A DNA stretch of 34,104 bases, from positions 1 through 34,104 of the forward strand of contig JAEZSC010000022.1 in assembly GCA_023422005.1 (NCBI GenBank), in the 5' to 3' direction. The notes under the pieces are model-generated. The model worked only from the letters and a program-made list of their open reading frames with translations, was not told where the DNA came from and made no database searches. Shown one piece after another: positions 8,141-16,301 of this stretch (positions within the stretch are counted from its first letter, which is position 1; every line of letters begins with the position of its first letter). Origin of the DNA: Bacillota bacterium. GTDB taxonomy: Bacteria > Bacillota > Clostridia > Christensenellales > UMGS416. Position numbers and translations under genes: made by a program.

Positions 8141-9727
8141 ATGGGCAAGAAGGCTTTCACCGTGGCGCTGGTCGTACTGCTTCTGTTTCTGGCCGGGTGC
8201 GAAAAAAAGCCGGCTGTCAATTCCGGCGCGGCTCCATTGCCGGGTGCGCCGGCGGAACCTGATCGGGCCACGATACGCACAGAACCTTTTTCCATCGGGC
8301 TGTTTTACTACCAAGACCAGAGCGGCATTCAGGAGACGCAGGCTTTCTACGACCGTCTGCAAACATTGCTGCAGGCTGCCGGCTGGAATGTGCAGATCGT
8401 CATGACCAGCTATAGCGTCGGCAACGCCGAAGAAACTCTGGACGACATGCTGCCGGACATCCTGAAAAAGGCAGTGGGCACCGGGAAAGCCGCCGACGCC
8501 TATTTCGTATCGCCGAATCAGGCCGACAGGCTGCTGAAAGCCCAGGTGACACAGGACCTTTCCGCCGTGGTACCCCAGGCCGCGCCGGTGCTCTATGAGA
8601 GCCTGAAGCCGCTGTTCGCAGGTCCGGTGGATGGCATGCCAGCAGCATACAGCACGATTCCTAAGGGGTACCCTCTGGCGCTGCACCTGAACACCGCGCA
8701 ACTGGCCGCCTATAGGCAGCCCATCCGCAACGCCGACGACGTGCTTACCTATCTGGAGCAGAATACGGATGCCACCATTGTGTGCCCGCTCCTCGGCCAG
8801 GCGCTTCTGGACGCCTGGGCGGCGCAGAAAGGATACTATTCGCTGTTCGACTATGGCATGCCGTCGGGGTATTATGCCCGCCTGGACGACGCCGCCTGTG
8901 TGCCGGTACCGGCGGAGGCCATGGATGGCTTCGCAGAATTCTTTGGCCGCATGGCTGCGCTGCAACTGGATGATCGCCTGATCAAGCGAGCAAGCAATGA
9001 GCAGGCCAGGGCAACGGGCGTGCTGGGCGGCATGGTGACAGGGGTCAGCGACTTCATGACATGGACCGGCTTGCCCGGCAGCGATTTCACCACGCTGCCG
9101 CTGGACGGCTGCGCCACGCCCACGCTGCCGGCGGACAGGCCGGAGGTGCTTCAAAAACTGGCGGTCATGGCGGGGAGTGATCGGGCCGATGTTGTGGCGG
9201 CTTTAGCCCAATGGGCGTTGACGACACCACGGGGCTTTTATTTGTGCAACTATGGGCAGGAGAATGTGGAATATCGCCTGGTTGATGGACGAATGGAGCT
9301 CTTGAATGCCGGCCAGCCCCTATCTCCCGCGGACTTGGATTGGAGCACCAACATCCTGCCGCTCTTTCGTAATCCACTTGTATTTTTCAATACAGCGATG
9401 GTGCCCCCGAACGTATATGCAGCATCCAACGCCGCGGAGGTGCTGGCGCAAAACAGACCGGTGCAGCCGCCAGTCTGGCGCATAGAGGAGTTGCGGGGGA
9501 GATTCTTTTACTTGCGTACGATATTTGACGTGACGATCCAGGGGTACGACGACATGCTTCATCGGCGAGAGAGAATATTGGAATGTGCCGCGGAGGACGA
9601 CGGTCCGTCCCGGCCCACGCCGGAGGAGCTGCTCAAGCAACTGGAAGCTTTACGGCCGGACGTAGACGAGGTGGCGGTGGCGTTGGCCTACAAGCTCGCC
9701 GACATGCTTGAGGCGACCGCCGACTAA
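8141..9727 (+). CDS. Solute-binding-protein-like lipoprotein, array copy 2
   Basis: This 528-residue paralogue has lipobox LFLAGC and its cysteine at residue 20. Start 8141 is preferred to in-frame ATGs at 8114 and 8120 because AGAGGTG lies just upstream and the resulting signal peptide begins with the expected lysines. Shared family blocks include VTQDLSAVVPQAAPVLYES, DGMPAAYS, DAWAAQKGYYSLFDYGMP, YYARLDDAACVPVPAEAMDGF and NYGQENVEYRLVDGRMELL. Its tail (RPTPEELLKQLEALRPD) is longer and more divergent than in copies 1, 3 and 4, and it has an extra insertion before it. The 45-base gap to copy 1 has no terminator. Ligand unknown. Confidence 0.8.
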   Translation: MGKKAFTVALVVLLLFLAGCEKKPAVNSGAAPLPGAPAEPDRATIRTEPFSIGLFYYQDQSGIQETQAFYDRLQTLLQAAGWNVQIVMTSYSVGNAEETLDDMLPDILKKAVGTGKAADAYFVSPNQADRLLKAQVTQDLSAVVPQAAPVLYESLKPLFAGPVDGMPAAYSTIPKGYPLALHLNTAQLAAYRQPIRNADDVLTYLEQNTDATIVCPLLGQALLDAWAAQKGYYSLFDYGMPSGYYARLDDAACVPVPAEAMDGFAEFFGRMAALQLDDRLIKRASNEQARATGVLGGMVTGVSDFMTWTGLPGSDFTTLPLDGCATPTLPADRPEVLQKLAVMAGSDRADVVAALAQWALTTPRGFYLCNYGQENVEYRLVDGRMELLNAGQPLSPADLDWSTNILPLFRNPLVFFNTAMVPPNVYAASNAAEVLAQNRPVQPPVWRIEELRGRFFYLRTIFDVTIQGYDDMLHRRERILECAAEDDGPSRPTPEELLKQLEALRPDVDEVAVALAYKLADMLEATAD

Positions 9728-9762
9728 TCCGATGATGTAACCGAAAGAAAAGGTGACAGCGG

Positions 9763-11355
9763 ATGTACAAGATAATAAATCGCGCGGTATTGGCCCTTAT
9801 GTTGGCCGTCGCCTTGGCCGGGTGCGCACCCACACCCGGCGCGCCCACCGCTGGCGATACCCCATCGGCCCCGGTTGAGCCTGCCAAGGCCGTGGTGCAG
9901 GACAGCTTCTCCGTCTGCTTGGTCACGGCGGCGGAAGGGGATATCCTCACGAATTTCCGCTTTGTTGTGGGCCATCTGCAAAGTCTGCTGCGGCAGCGGG
10001 GCTGGAATGTTGAGTTGCTGGTGGAACCCATGAGCATCCCGGAGGAGGGGGCGTCCGAGGAATTCATGCTGAACATCTATCGCCGGCTGTCCGCCACCGC
10101 CCGACCGCCCGACGCATACCACGTGGATTCCTTGTTTGCCAAACAATTGCGGACCGCCGGAATCACCCAGGACCTCTCCGCCGTATTCCCTCGGGCCGCG
10201 CCGGTGATCTATGAAAGTTACAAGACCTTGTCTACCGGCACGGTGGATGGCATTCCTATGAGTATGGGCTCAGGGTCCGGGTCTGGGCCCCTGGCACTGC
10301 TGATGAGCACCGAGGCGCTCAATGCCTATGGGCAGCCCATCGACGACGCCGAGGACATCCTGACCTTTCTGGAAGAGCGAACCGAGGTCAGCGTGGGGGC
10401 GGAAGAAACACAGCTGTGGGACGCCTGGGCCGCGCAAAAGGGGTACTATGCGCTGTATAACTACGGCTTGCCCAGCTTTTTCTACGCCCGCGTGGACGAC
10501 GCCGCGTGCGCGCCGGTACCGCTGGAGGACATCGACGGTTTTGCGGATTTCTACATGAGGCAGCTCGCGCTGCGTGAAGCGGACCGCCTGGGCCACTATT
10601 TGGAACTGCGCGGCAAAAAGGTCGGCATGCTGAGTACGCTGCGCATGGATGCCGGACCGGATTTGCAGCGCCAGACCGGTCTGGCCGGTAAGGACACCAC
10701 GGCCCTGCTGTTGCAGGGTTGCACCGTGGAAACACGGGTGCTGACAGTTTCCCCGGATAAGTCGTATATGGGCGCCATGCTGGCCGTGGACGCCGCCAGC
10801 GACCAGGCCGATACCGTGGCGGCCTTCGCTCAGTGGATACTAACAGACCCCGAGGGCTACGGCCTGTGCGCCTATGGCCAGCAGGATGTGGACTACCGTA
10901 TGGTGGGGGACCGCATCGAATTCCTGAACGCCGGCGCGGAACTGACGCCGGTGGACCTTTCCGACAACATCCCCAGCCAGGCATTCTTTCGCTACCATGG
11001 GTTCCTGGTCTACAACCCGGACATGGAACGCCTGACGACATACGTCGCCTCCAACATCCAGCAGGCAATGGCCCAGGGCAAGTCCGCGCCGCCGCCAATC
11101 CGGCGTATTTCCGAATTACGGGGCGCCGCCTGGAAGTCGCGGAAGCTTTTCGACGTCTCCACACAGCCCTATGAGGAGTTGCTCGACCAGCGGTATAGCG
11201 ACCTTCTATATTTGGTATCGCGCACCAACAACGTGCCGGAGTTCACACCCGAGCAGGTGCTGGCCCGCATCATGGACAACCGGCCCAAGCTGAGCCCGAT
11301 GATCGAGGAGCTGGGCAAACAGATCATGAATATGCTGGCCAAGAGCCCCGGCTGA
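9763..11355 (+). CDS. Solute-binding-protein-like lipoprotein, array copy 3
   Basis: This 530-residue paralogue starts MYKIINRAV, with lipobox ALAGC and cysteine 21. A low-complexity Pro/Ala/Thr linker follows the cysteine, as expected for a tethered surface domain. Family blocks include ITQDLSAVFPRAAPVIYES, VDGIPM, NAYGQPIDDAEDILTFLE, DAWAAQKGYYALYNYGLP and YGQQDVDYRMVGDRIEFL. AAAGGTG precedes the start. Copies 3 and 4 look closest to each other: both encode MY(K/R) starts, a TGLAGKDTTALLLQGC block and very similar tails, suggesting a recent duplication. The gap to copy 4 is 34 bases with no terminator. Confidence 0.8.
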   Translation: MYKIINRAVLALMLAVALAGCAPTPGAPTAGDTPSAPVEPAKAVVQDSFSVCLVTAAEGDILTNFRFVVGHLQSLLRQRGWNVELLVEPMSIPEEGASEEFMLNIYRRLSATARPPDAYHVDSLFAKQLRTAGITQDLSAVFPRAAPVIYESYKTLSTGTVDGIPMSMGSGSGSGPLALLMSTEALNAYGQPIDDAEDILTFLEERTEVSVGAEETQLWDAWAAQKGYYALYNYGLPSFFYARVDDAACAPVPLEDIDGFADFYMRQLALREADRLGHYLELRGKKVGMLSTLRMDAGPDLQRQTGLAGKDTTALLLQGCTVETRVLTVSPDKSYMGAMLAVDAASDQADTVAAFAQWILTDPEGYGLCAYGQQDVDYRMVGDRIEFLNAGAELTPVDLSDNIPSQAFFRYHGFLVYNPDMERLTTYVASNIQQAMAQGKSAPPPIRRISELRGAAWKSRKLFDVSTQPYEELLDQRYSDLLYLVSRTNNVPEFTPEQVLARIMDNRPKLSPMIEELGKQIMNMLAKSPG

Positions 11356-11389
11356 TGGGTGTGTCACAACAGAAAGGACGGCAACTTGG

Positions 11390-13006
11390 ATGTACAGAAG
11401 AATACGCCGCGGGGCATTGGCAATGGCGCTGGCCGTAGCGCTGCTGGCCGGCTGCGGACCAGCCACCCCCGCCACAGTTGCGCCCGCTGGCAGCGCCCAA
11501 GCCGTCACACCGGCCCCGGTGGAGCCGGCCAAGGCCGTGCCGGAGAGCACCTTTTCCATTGGGCTGTATTATACGTCGGACAACAAAGGGCGGGAGGCTT
11601 TCCGCAAGGTCGCGGACCACTTGCAGAACCTGCTGCGAAGGGATGGCCGCAACGTGGAGCTGCAGGTGGTGTTCCAGCACATCCAGGATGGCGGTCCATA
11701 CGCCATGTTTGACGCCTACCGCGGTCTGTCCGCTGCCGGTCATGCGCCCGACGCATACCAGGTGGACCCTGCAACGGCCAAGCTGCTAAGGTCCGAAGGA
11801 ATCACCCAGGACCTGTCCGCCGTGCTCCCCCGATCCGCTCCTCTGCTCTATGAAAGATATCGGCCATTGTTTGGCGACGCAGTGGATGGCATCCCCACGA
11901 AGGTGTATACGCAGACCAGGGGTGGGCCCATCGTGCTGCTGATGAACACCCTGGAGCTCAATGCCTATGGGCAGCCCATCGCCAACGCCGAGGACATTTT
12001 GACCTTCTTGGAGAAGCGGACCGAGGTCGGCATCGCTGAGGATGACTGGGGCAATGCTGCGATCTGCGATGTTTGGGCGGCGCAGAAAGGATACTATTCC
12101 CTTTTCAGCGACGGCAGGCCCAATTATCTCTACGCCCGCATGGACGACGCCGCCTGCGCGCCGGTGCCTTTGGAGGACATCGACGGTTTTACGGACTTTT
12201 ACCGCAGACAGGCGGCGCTGCGCGCCGAGGGACGTTTGAATTCCCTTTATTCCCATGAAAAGGAGAAGAAGATCGGCGGCAGGCTGAGCCAGCTGGGCAG
12301 CCCCAGCATCGAAGTGAAACTCTATGAACAGCGGAAAACCGGGCTGGCCGGCAAGGACACCACGGCCCTGCTGCTGCAGGGCTGCGCCGCGCCGGAGCTG
12401 CCGGCGGACGCGCCCTTTGTGATGAGCCTGCTGGCTGTGGACGCCGCCAGCGACCGGGCCGACGCCGTGGCGGCCTTCGCCCAGTGGATGATGACCGACC
12501 CCCAAGGCTATGGCCTGTGCGTCTATGGGCAAAAGGACGTGGACTACCGCATGGTGGGAGACCGCATGGAGTATCTGAATGCCGGCGCGGAACTTGTGCC
12601 CGCCGACTTGTCCTATGAGACCGCCAGTTCAGCGTTTTTCCGTTTTCGCGACATCCTGGTTTATAGCCCAATCATGGAACGCCCCACCGTATATGACCCG
12701 ATCAACGTCGAGCAGGCGCTGGCCCAGAGCAAAGCGGTGGTGCTGCCCATTTGGCGTATCCCCGAGATAAGGGACAGCCCATGGCAGCTGCCGGAAGCTA
12801 TCAGTGCTGCCATGCAACCCTATCAGGAACTGCTCGACCAGCGCTCTAGCGACCTTGCTTATCAGGTGGCATGCTACAACAATGTGCCGGAATTCACCTC
12901 GGAGCAGGTGCTGGGCCAGATCATTGATAACCGGCTTAAACTGAGCCCGTTGATCGAGGAGCTCAGCCAGCAGCTCAAGGACATGCTGGCCAGGAGCCTC
13001 GGCTAA
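11390..13006 (+). CDS. Solute-binding-protein-like lipoprotein, array copy 4
   Basis: This 538-residue paralogue has lipobox LLAGC with cysteine 22 and a Pro/Ala-rich linker. Conserved blocks are ITQDLSAVLPRSAPLLYER, VDGIPT, NAYGQPIANAEDILTFLEK, WAAQKGYYSLFSDGRP, YARMDDAACAPVPLEDIDGF, TGLAGKDTTALLLQGC and YGQKDVDYRMVGDRMEYL. Relative to copy 3 it has a small basic insertion near residue 285 (SHEKEKK). AAAGGA precedes the start. The spacers after copies 3 and 4 resemble each other (GGGTGTGTCACAA and GGGCGGGTCACAA, each followed by a GAAAGGA-type site), so the duplicated unit included the intergenic region. Confidence 0.8.
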   Translation: MYRRIRRGALAMALAVALLAGCGPATPATVAPAGSAQAVTPAPVEPAKAVPESTFSIGLYYTSDNKGREAFRKVADHLQNLLRRDGRNVELQVVFQHIQDGGPYAMFDAYRGLSAAGHAPDAYQVDPATAKLLRSEGITQDLSAVLPRSAPLLYERYRPLFGDAVDGIPTKVYTQTRGGPIVLLMNTLELNAYGQPIANAEDILTFLEKRTEVGIAEDDWGNAAICDVWAAQKGYYSLFSDGRPNYLYARMDDAACAPVPLEDIDGFTDFYRRQAALRAEGRLNSLYSHEKEKKIGGRLSQLGSPSIEVKLYEQRKTGLAGKDTTALLLQGCAAPELPADAPFVMSLLAVDAASDRADAVAAFAQWMMTDPQGYGLCVYGQKDVDYRMVGDRMEYLNAGAELVPADLSYETASSAFFRFRDILVYSPIMERPTVYDPINVEQALAQSKAVVLPIWRIPEIRDSPWQLPEAISAAMQPYQELLDQRSSDLAYQVACYNNVPEFTSEQVLGQIIDNRLKLSPLIEELSQQLKDMLARSLG

Positions 13007-13093
13007 AGGGCGGGTCACAAGAGAAAGGATGGCAGAGGGCTAGCGCTGCCTACCCGGCAGAACCAAACAGGATGGCAAAGGAGCAAGCGTTGC

Positions 13094-14605
13094 ATGAAGC
13101 TGGTACAAAGGAGGCGATGGTTGGCATCTTTCGCGGGCCTGCTGTGTGTGCTGGCATTGGCGGCCTGCGGCCCTGCCTCCGCCATGGTGTCGGGCAGCGC
13201 GCCGGTGGAGCCGCCGCGGGCAAGCGCCGCGCCTACGGCACCGGGCACAGCCGCGGACAAGCTTGGAGAGCCTGTGCACATCACGTGGCTGTTTGACGAC
13301 ACCGATCCCAGGGAGCTCCAACGGCAGCTGGCGGTGCTGCAGAGCGTGCTCAACCGGGAAGGGTGGAACCTCAATTTGGATATACTGCCGGAATTGTACA
13401 GGTACCATCTTGATCGATATGCCACCGACGCCTATATAACGCCGACTGGCTGGCAGGCGGATGGGCTCCAACTGACCTATGCCGATCCCGACAAGCTCCT
13501 GGACAGCGGCGCTACGGTGGATGCCAAAGCGTTATGCCAGCAATATGCTCCTGTGCTGGCGGAGAAATGCGGAGATCTGCTGACGCCAGCCGGCGTGCCG
13601 GTGGAGTTTCACAGAGATCCCAATCAAAGCACCATCTATCTGCTGCTGCTTCGGGACAGGGCGCCCCAGCAGTGGCTGGCCGCGCCGCCGACGATGGGGG
13701 AGATTACAACCTGGCTGGAGGAAGAGGATGTTTCCCTTGGACAGGTGGCACCGGATGGCTCCGAGCCCGTTCTTTTCCCGCTGGCGCTGCAGGCGTGGGC
13801 GGGGGAGCAGGGCTACTATCCGCTGGACATCCTGTCCATATACGGCGGGTTTTACGCTGGGTCAAGCGCTGCCGTGATACAGCCGGTGCCCATGGAAAGC
13901 ATACCGGGGTTTGACGACATGTACCGGCGCCTGTTTACACTGTACAAGGCGGGCAGGTATGCCGAGGCGGACACCCGCGCCATGGATACCGTGGGGTATT
14001 TGAGCAGAAGTTGTGACGTACAGGAGGGATTTCTCACAAGCCGCAGCATTACCGCGGGGGATATGGTAGCCATTCCTGTACGGGGCACGGCTTGGCGAAA
14101 ATCCGGTTCCAGGGAATATGACGGGCCGATGTTGGCAATCACCCAGAACAGCCAGTGCGCCCAGAAGGTGCTGGAGCTGGCACAATGGGTGCTGACCACC
14201 CGGGAAGGCTACGACTTGGCCAGTTACGGCATTCTGAACGAGGATTACACGTTGCCCAATGGCAGTCTGCAATGGGTTAAGGACAGCAAAATGGCCGGGC
14301 TGTATTACCGGCTCGTCTACGACGCCGCCATGGACCGCGTCAACCGGCCGGCCAATGCCGCCGACATCGCCCAGTTGATATCTTATGTCAAGCTGCCTCC
14401 GCTGAACCTGGACAAGGTGGGGGCGTATGACGAGACCCTATATGCCAGCCCGCTGCAGGCGGTCATGGAGCCGGTTCAGCAGGCCAACGCAAAGCTGGTT
14501 GGCGACCGGATGGCATTGCTTATGGGAAAGCAACCAGCCGCTGGGGAATGGGGCACCAAGCCGGTCACCTGCGCCGACGCCGCATTGAAATGCTGGATGC
14601 GTTGA
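13094..14605 (+). CDS. Solute-binding-protein-like lipoprotein, array copy 5, 3' end frameshifted
   Basis: This is the most divergent paralogue: lipobox ALAAC with cysteine 25, then weaker family blocks (EQGYYPLDIL, PVPMESIPGFDDMYRRL, LASYGILNEDYTLPNGSLQWV). The open frame gives 503 residues ending ALKCWMR, which does not match the helical tail of the other copies. That tail appears in another frame just downstream (14590-14670), so about 27 residues are lost by a one-base shift between roughly 14566 and 14586. ATG 13094 has AAAGGAG ten bases upstream; a TTG at 13121 behind AAAGGAGG is an alternative but would lose the basic signal-peptide start. The protein may still fold, be a fresh pseudogene, or reflect a sequencing error. 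Confidence 0.72.
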   Translation: MKLVQRRRWLASFAGLLCVLALAACGPASAMVSGSAPVEPPRASAAPTAPGTAADKLGEPVHITWLFDDTDPRELQRQLAVLQSVLNREGWNLNLDILPELYRYHLDRYATDAYITPTGWQADGLQLTYADPDKLLDSGATVDAKALCQQYAPVLAEKCGDLLTPAGVPVEFHRDPNQSTIYLLLLRDRAPQQWLAAPPTMGEITTWLEEEDVSLGQVAPDGSEPVLFPLALQAWAGEQGYYPLDILSIYGGFYAGSSAAVIQPVPMESIPGFDDMYRRLFTLYKAGRYAEADTRAMDTVGYLSRSCDVQEGFLTSRSITAGDMVAIPVRGTAWRKSGSREYDGPMLAITQNSQCAQKVLELAQWVLTTREGYDLASYGILNEDYTLPNGSLQWVKDSKMAGLYYRLVYDAAMDRVNRPANAADIAQLISYVKLPPLNLDKVGAYDETLYASPLQAVMEPVQQANAKLVGDRMALLMGKQPAAGEWGTKPVTCADAALKCWMR

Positions 14606-14670
14606 AACCCCAGACCGCGGAGTTGGCCCAGGCCTATGCGGAGGAACTGGTAAAGCTGCAACCCAAGTGA
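14587..14670 (+). other. Out-of-frame C-terminal tail of lipoprotein copy 5
   Basis: This frame encodes EMLDALKPQTAELAQAYAEE followed by LVKLQPK and a TGA stop at 14668-14670. It aligns with the tail of copy 2 (EELLKQLEALRPDVDEVAVA). It continues the family pattern that the open frame of copy 5 loses, marking the frameshift. Confidence 0.72.
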
Positions 14671-14691
14671 TCATGCAAAGGCGATAAAGAA

Positions 14692-14715
14692 GCGAGGGAG
14701 CCATGGCTCCCTCGC
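14692..14715. terminator. Perfect 24-base palindrome between convergent genes
   Basis: GCGAGGGAGCCA and its complement form a perfect hairpin between the lipoprotein array and gdhA. The T-rich tail is better on the minus strand (TTCTTTA), but it can serve both directions. Confidence 0.72.
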
Positions 14716-14743
14716 TGGTTGTCTCGTTCTATCCTTTTGCCCG

Positions 14744-16093
14744 TCACACGCAGCCCTGGGCCAGCATGGCGTTGGCCACTTTCAGGAAGCCTGCGATGTT
14801 GGCGCCCACGACGTAGTTGCCGGGGTGGCCGTATTCACGAGCGGCGTGGTCGGCGGCCTGGAAAATGTCCTTCATGATGCCGTGAAGCTTGGCGTCCACT
14901 TCGTCGAAGGTCCATCTGACCCGCTGGCTGTTCTGGGCCATCTCCAGAGCGCTGGTGGCCACGCCGCCGGCGTTGGCGGCCTTGCCCGGCGCGAAGAGCA
15001 CGCCGGCTGCCTGCAACAGGGCAGTGGCTTCCAGTGTCGTGGGCATGTTGGCGCCCTCGCCCACGGCCAGGCAGCCGTTCTGAATCAGCGCGCGGGCGCC
15101 GTCGGCGCCCAGCTCATTCTGGGTAGCGCAGGGCAGCGCCACGTCGCAGGGCACCGTCCAGATGCCAGCGCAGCCTTCGTGATAGGTGGCGCCGGGTCGC
15201 AGCTGCACATAGTCGCGGATGCGGCGGCGCTCCACCTCTTTAAGCTGGCGGACGATGGCAAGGTCCACACCCTCGGGGTCGTGGATGAAACCGTTGGAAT
15301 CGCTCATGGCTACGACCTTGGCGCCCAGAGCCGTGGCCTTTTGGTGGGCGTAGATGGCCACGTTGCCGGAGCCGGAGATGACGGTGGTGCGGCCTTCGAA
15401 GCCGCCGCGGCCGTTGGCGCGCAGCATCTCCTGCATGAAGTATACCAGGCCGTAGCCGGTGGCCTCGGTGCGCCCCAGGCTGCCGCCATAGGTCAGCCCC
15501 TTGCCGGTCAGCACGCCGCTATACAGCCCGGTGATGCGCTTGTACTGCCCGTAGAGAAAGCCGATCTCCCGGGCGCCCACGCCGATATCGCCGGCGGGCA
15601 CGTCGGTGTCGGCGCCGATGTGGCGGTAGAGCTCGGTCATGAAGCTCTGGCAGAAGGCCATGATCTCGTTATCGCTCTTGCCCTTGGGGTCGAAATCGCT
15701 GCCGCCCTTGCCGCCGCCGATGCTCTGCCCGGTCAGCGAGTTCTTGAACGTCTGCTCAAAACCCAGGAACTTGATGATGCTCAAATTGACCGACGGGTGC
15801 AGGCGCAGGCCACCTTTGTAGGGGCCGATGGCGCTGGAATACTGCACGCGGTAACCCCGGTTCACGCGGATGCGCCCGGAGTCGTCCACCCAGGGTACGC
15901 GGAACATGAGGACACGCTCCGGTTCGCACAGGCGCTCCAGCAGGCTGGCCTGCGCAAACTCAGGGTGGCGATCCAACATCGGAATCAGTGCCTCCAGCAC
16001 TTCGGTGGCGGCTTGCAGGAATTCTGGCTCCGCGGCGTTCTTCGCGCGCAGTGCGTTCAGGGTTTCGGCAACGTAGGCGGCGGCGGTGGACAT
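14744..16093 (-). CDS. gdhA: NADP-specific glutamate dehydrogenase (hexameric type)
   Basis: This 449-residue enzyme interconverts glutamate with 2-oxoglutarate and ammonia. Hallmarks are YKGGLRLHPSVNLSIIKFLG with the substrate lysine, QTFKNSLTGQSIGGGKGG carrying the catalytic glycine-rich stretch and lysine, DVPAGDIGVGAREIG, and the Rossmann segment VISGSGNVAIYAHQKA. The length and N-terminal form match the small-hexamer bacterial type. ATG 16093 follows TAGGAG at good spacing. A promoter lies upstream at 16144-16171 and a palindrome, CGGCATATGCCG (16113-16124), lies between them. The convergent palindrome at 14692-14715 ends the unit. NADP use is inferred from subfamily resemblance. Confidence 0.95.
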   Translation of the reverse strand: MSTAAAYVAETLNALRAKNAAEPEFLQAATEVLEALIPMLDRHPEFAQASLLERLCEPERVLMFRVPWVDDSGRIRVNRGYRVQYSSAIGPYKGGLRLHPSVNLSIIKFLGFEQTFKNSLTGQSIGGGKGGSDFDPKGKSDNEIMAFCQSFMTELYRHIGADTDVPAGDIGVGAREIGFLYGQYKRITGLYSGVLTGKGLTYGGSLGRTEATGYGLVYFMQEMLRANGRGGFEGRTTVISGSGNVAIYAHQKATALGAKVVAMSDSNGFIHDPEGVDLAIVRQLKEVERRRIRDYVQLRPGATYHEGCAGIWTVPCDVALPCATQNELGADGARALIQNGCLAVGEGANMPTTLEATALLQAAGVLFAPGKAANAGGVATSALEMAQNSQRVRWTFDEVDAKLHGIMKDIFQAADHAAREYGHPGNYVVGANIAGFLKVANAMLAQGCV

Positions 16094-16112
16094 AACGTCA
16101 CTCCTAACTTAA

Positions 16113-16124
16113 CGGCATATGCCG
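16113..16124. promoter_or_regulatory. Palindrome in the gdhA leader
   Basis: The perfect 12-bp palindrome CGGCATATGCCG lies between the gdhA promoter and its ribosome binding site. It could be an operator or a small leader hairpin; no regulator is identified. Confidence 0.35.
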
Positions 16125-16143
16125 ATTTTGACGAGCTTACCAT

Positions 16144-16171
16144 AGTGTATCATGTAAAATGCAAGATTCAA
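16144..16171 (-). promoter_or_regulatory. Sigma-A promoter for gdhA
   Basis: On the minus strand, TTGAAT (16171-16166) and TACACT (16149-16144) are 16 bases apart. The start would lie near 16138, about 45 bases before ATG 16093. Confidence 0.5.
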
Positions 16172-16271
16172 GACGCTAAATTGCTAAAATAACAATTTTC
16201 AGACAAATAAATGCTCAAATATGAAATTTCACAGAATCTAAATATCATGACCAGCCGCTGGCGTGCCGTGT

Positions 16272-16277
16272 TATAAT
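16272..16277 (+). promoter_or_regulatory. -10 box for the MATE/DUF2161 pair
   Basis: TATAAT ends 24 bases before ATG 16302. No strong -35 is seen. Because it lies downstream of the in-frame ATG at 16263, it argues for 16302 as the true start. Confidence 0.5.
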
Positions 16278-16301
16278 GGGAAGAAAAACGGCGGACGGTG
16301 T

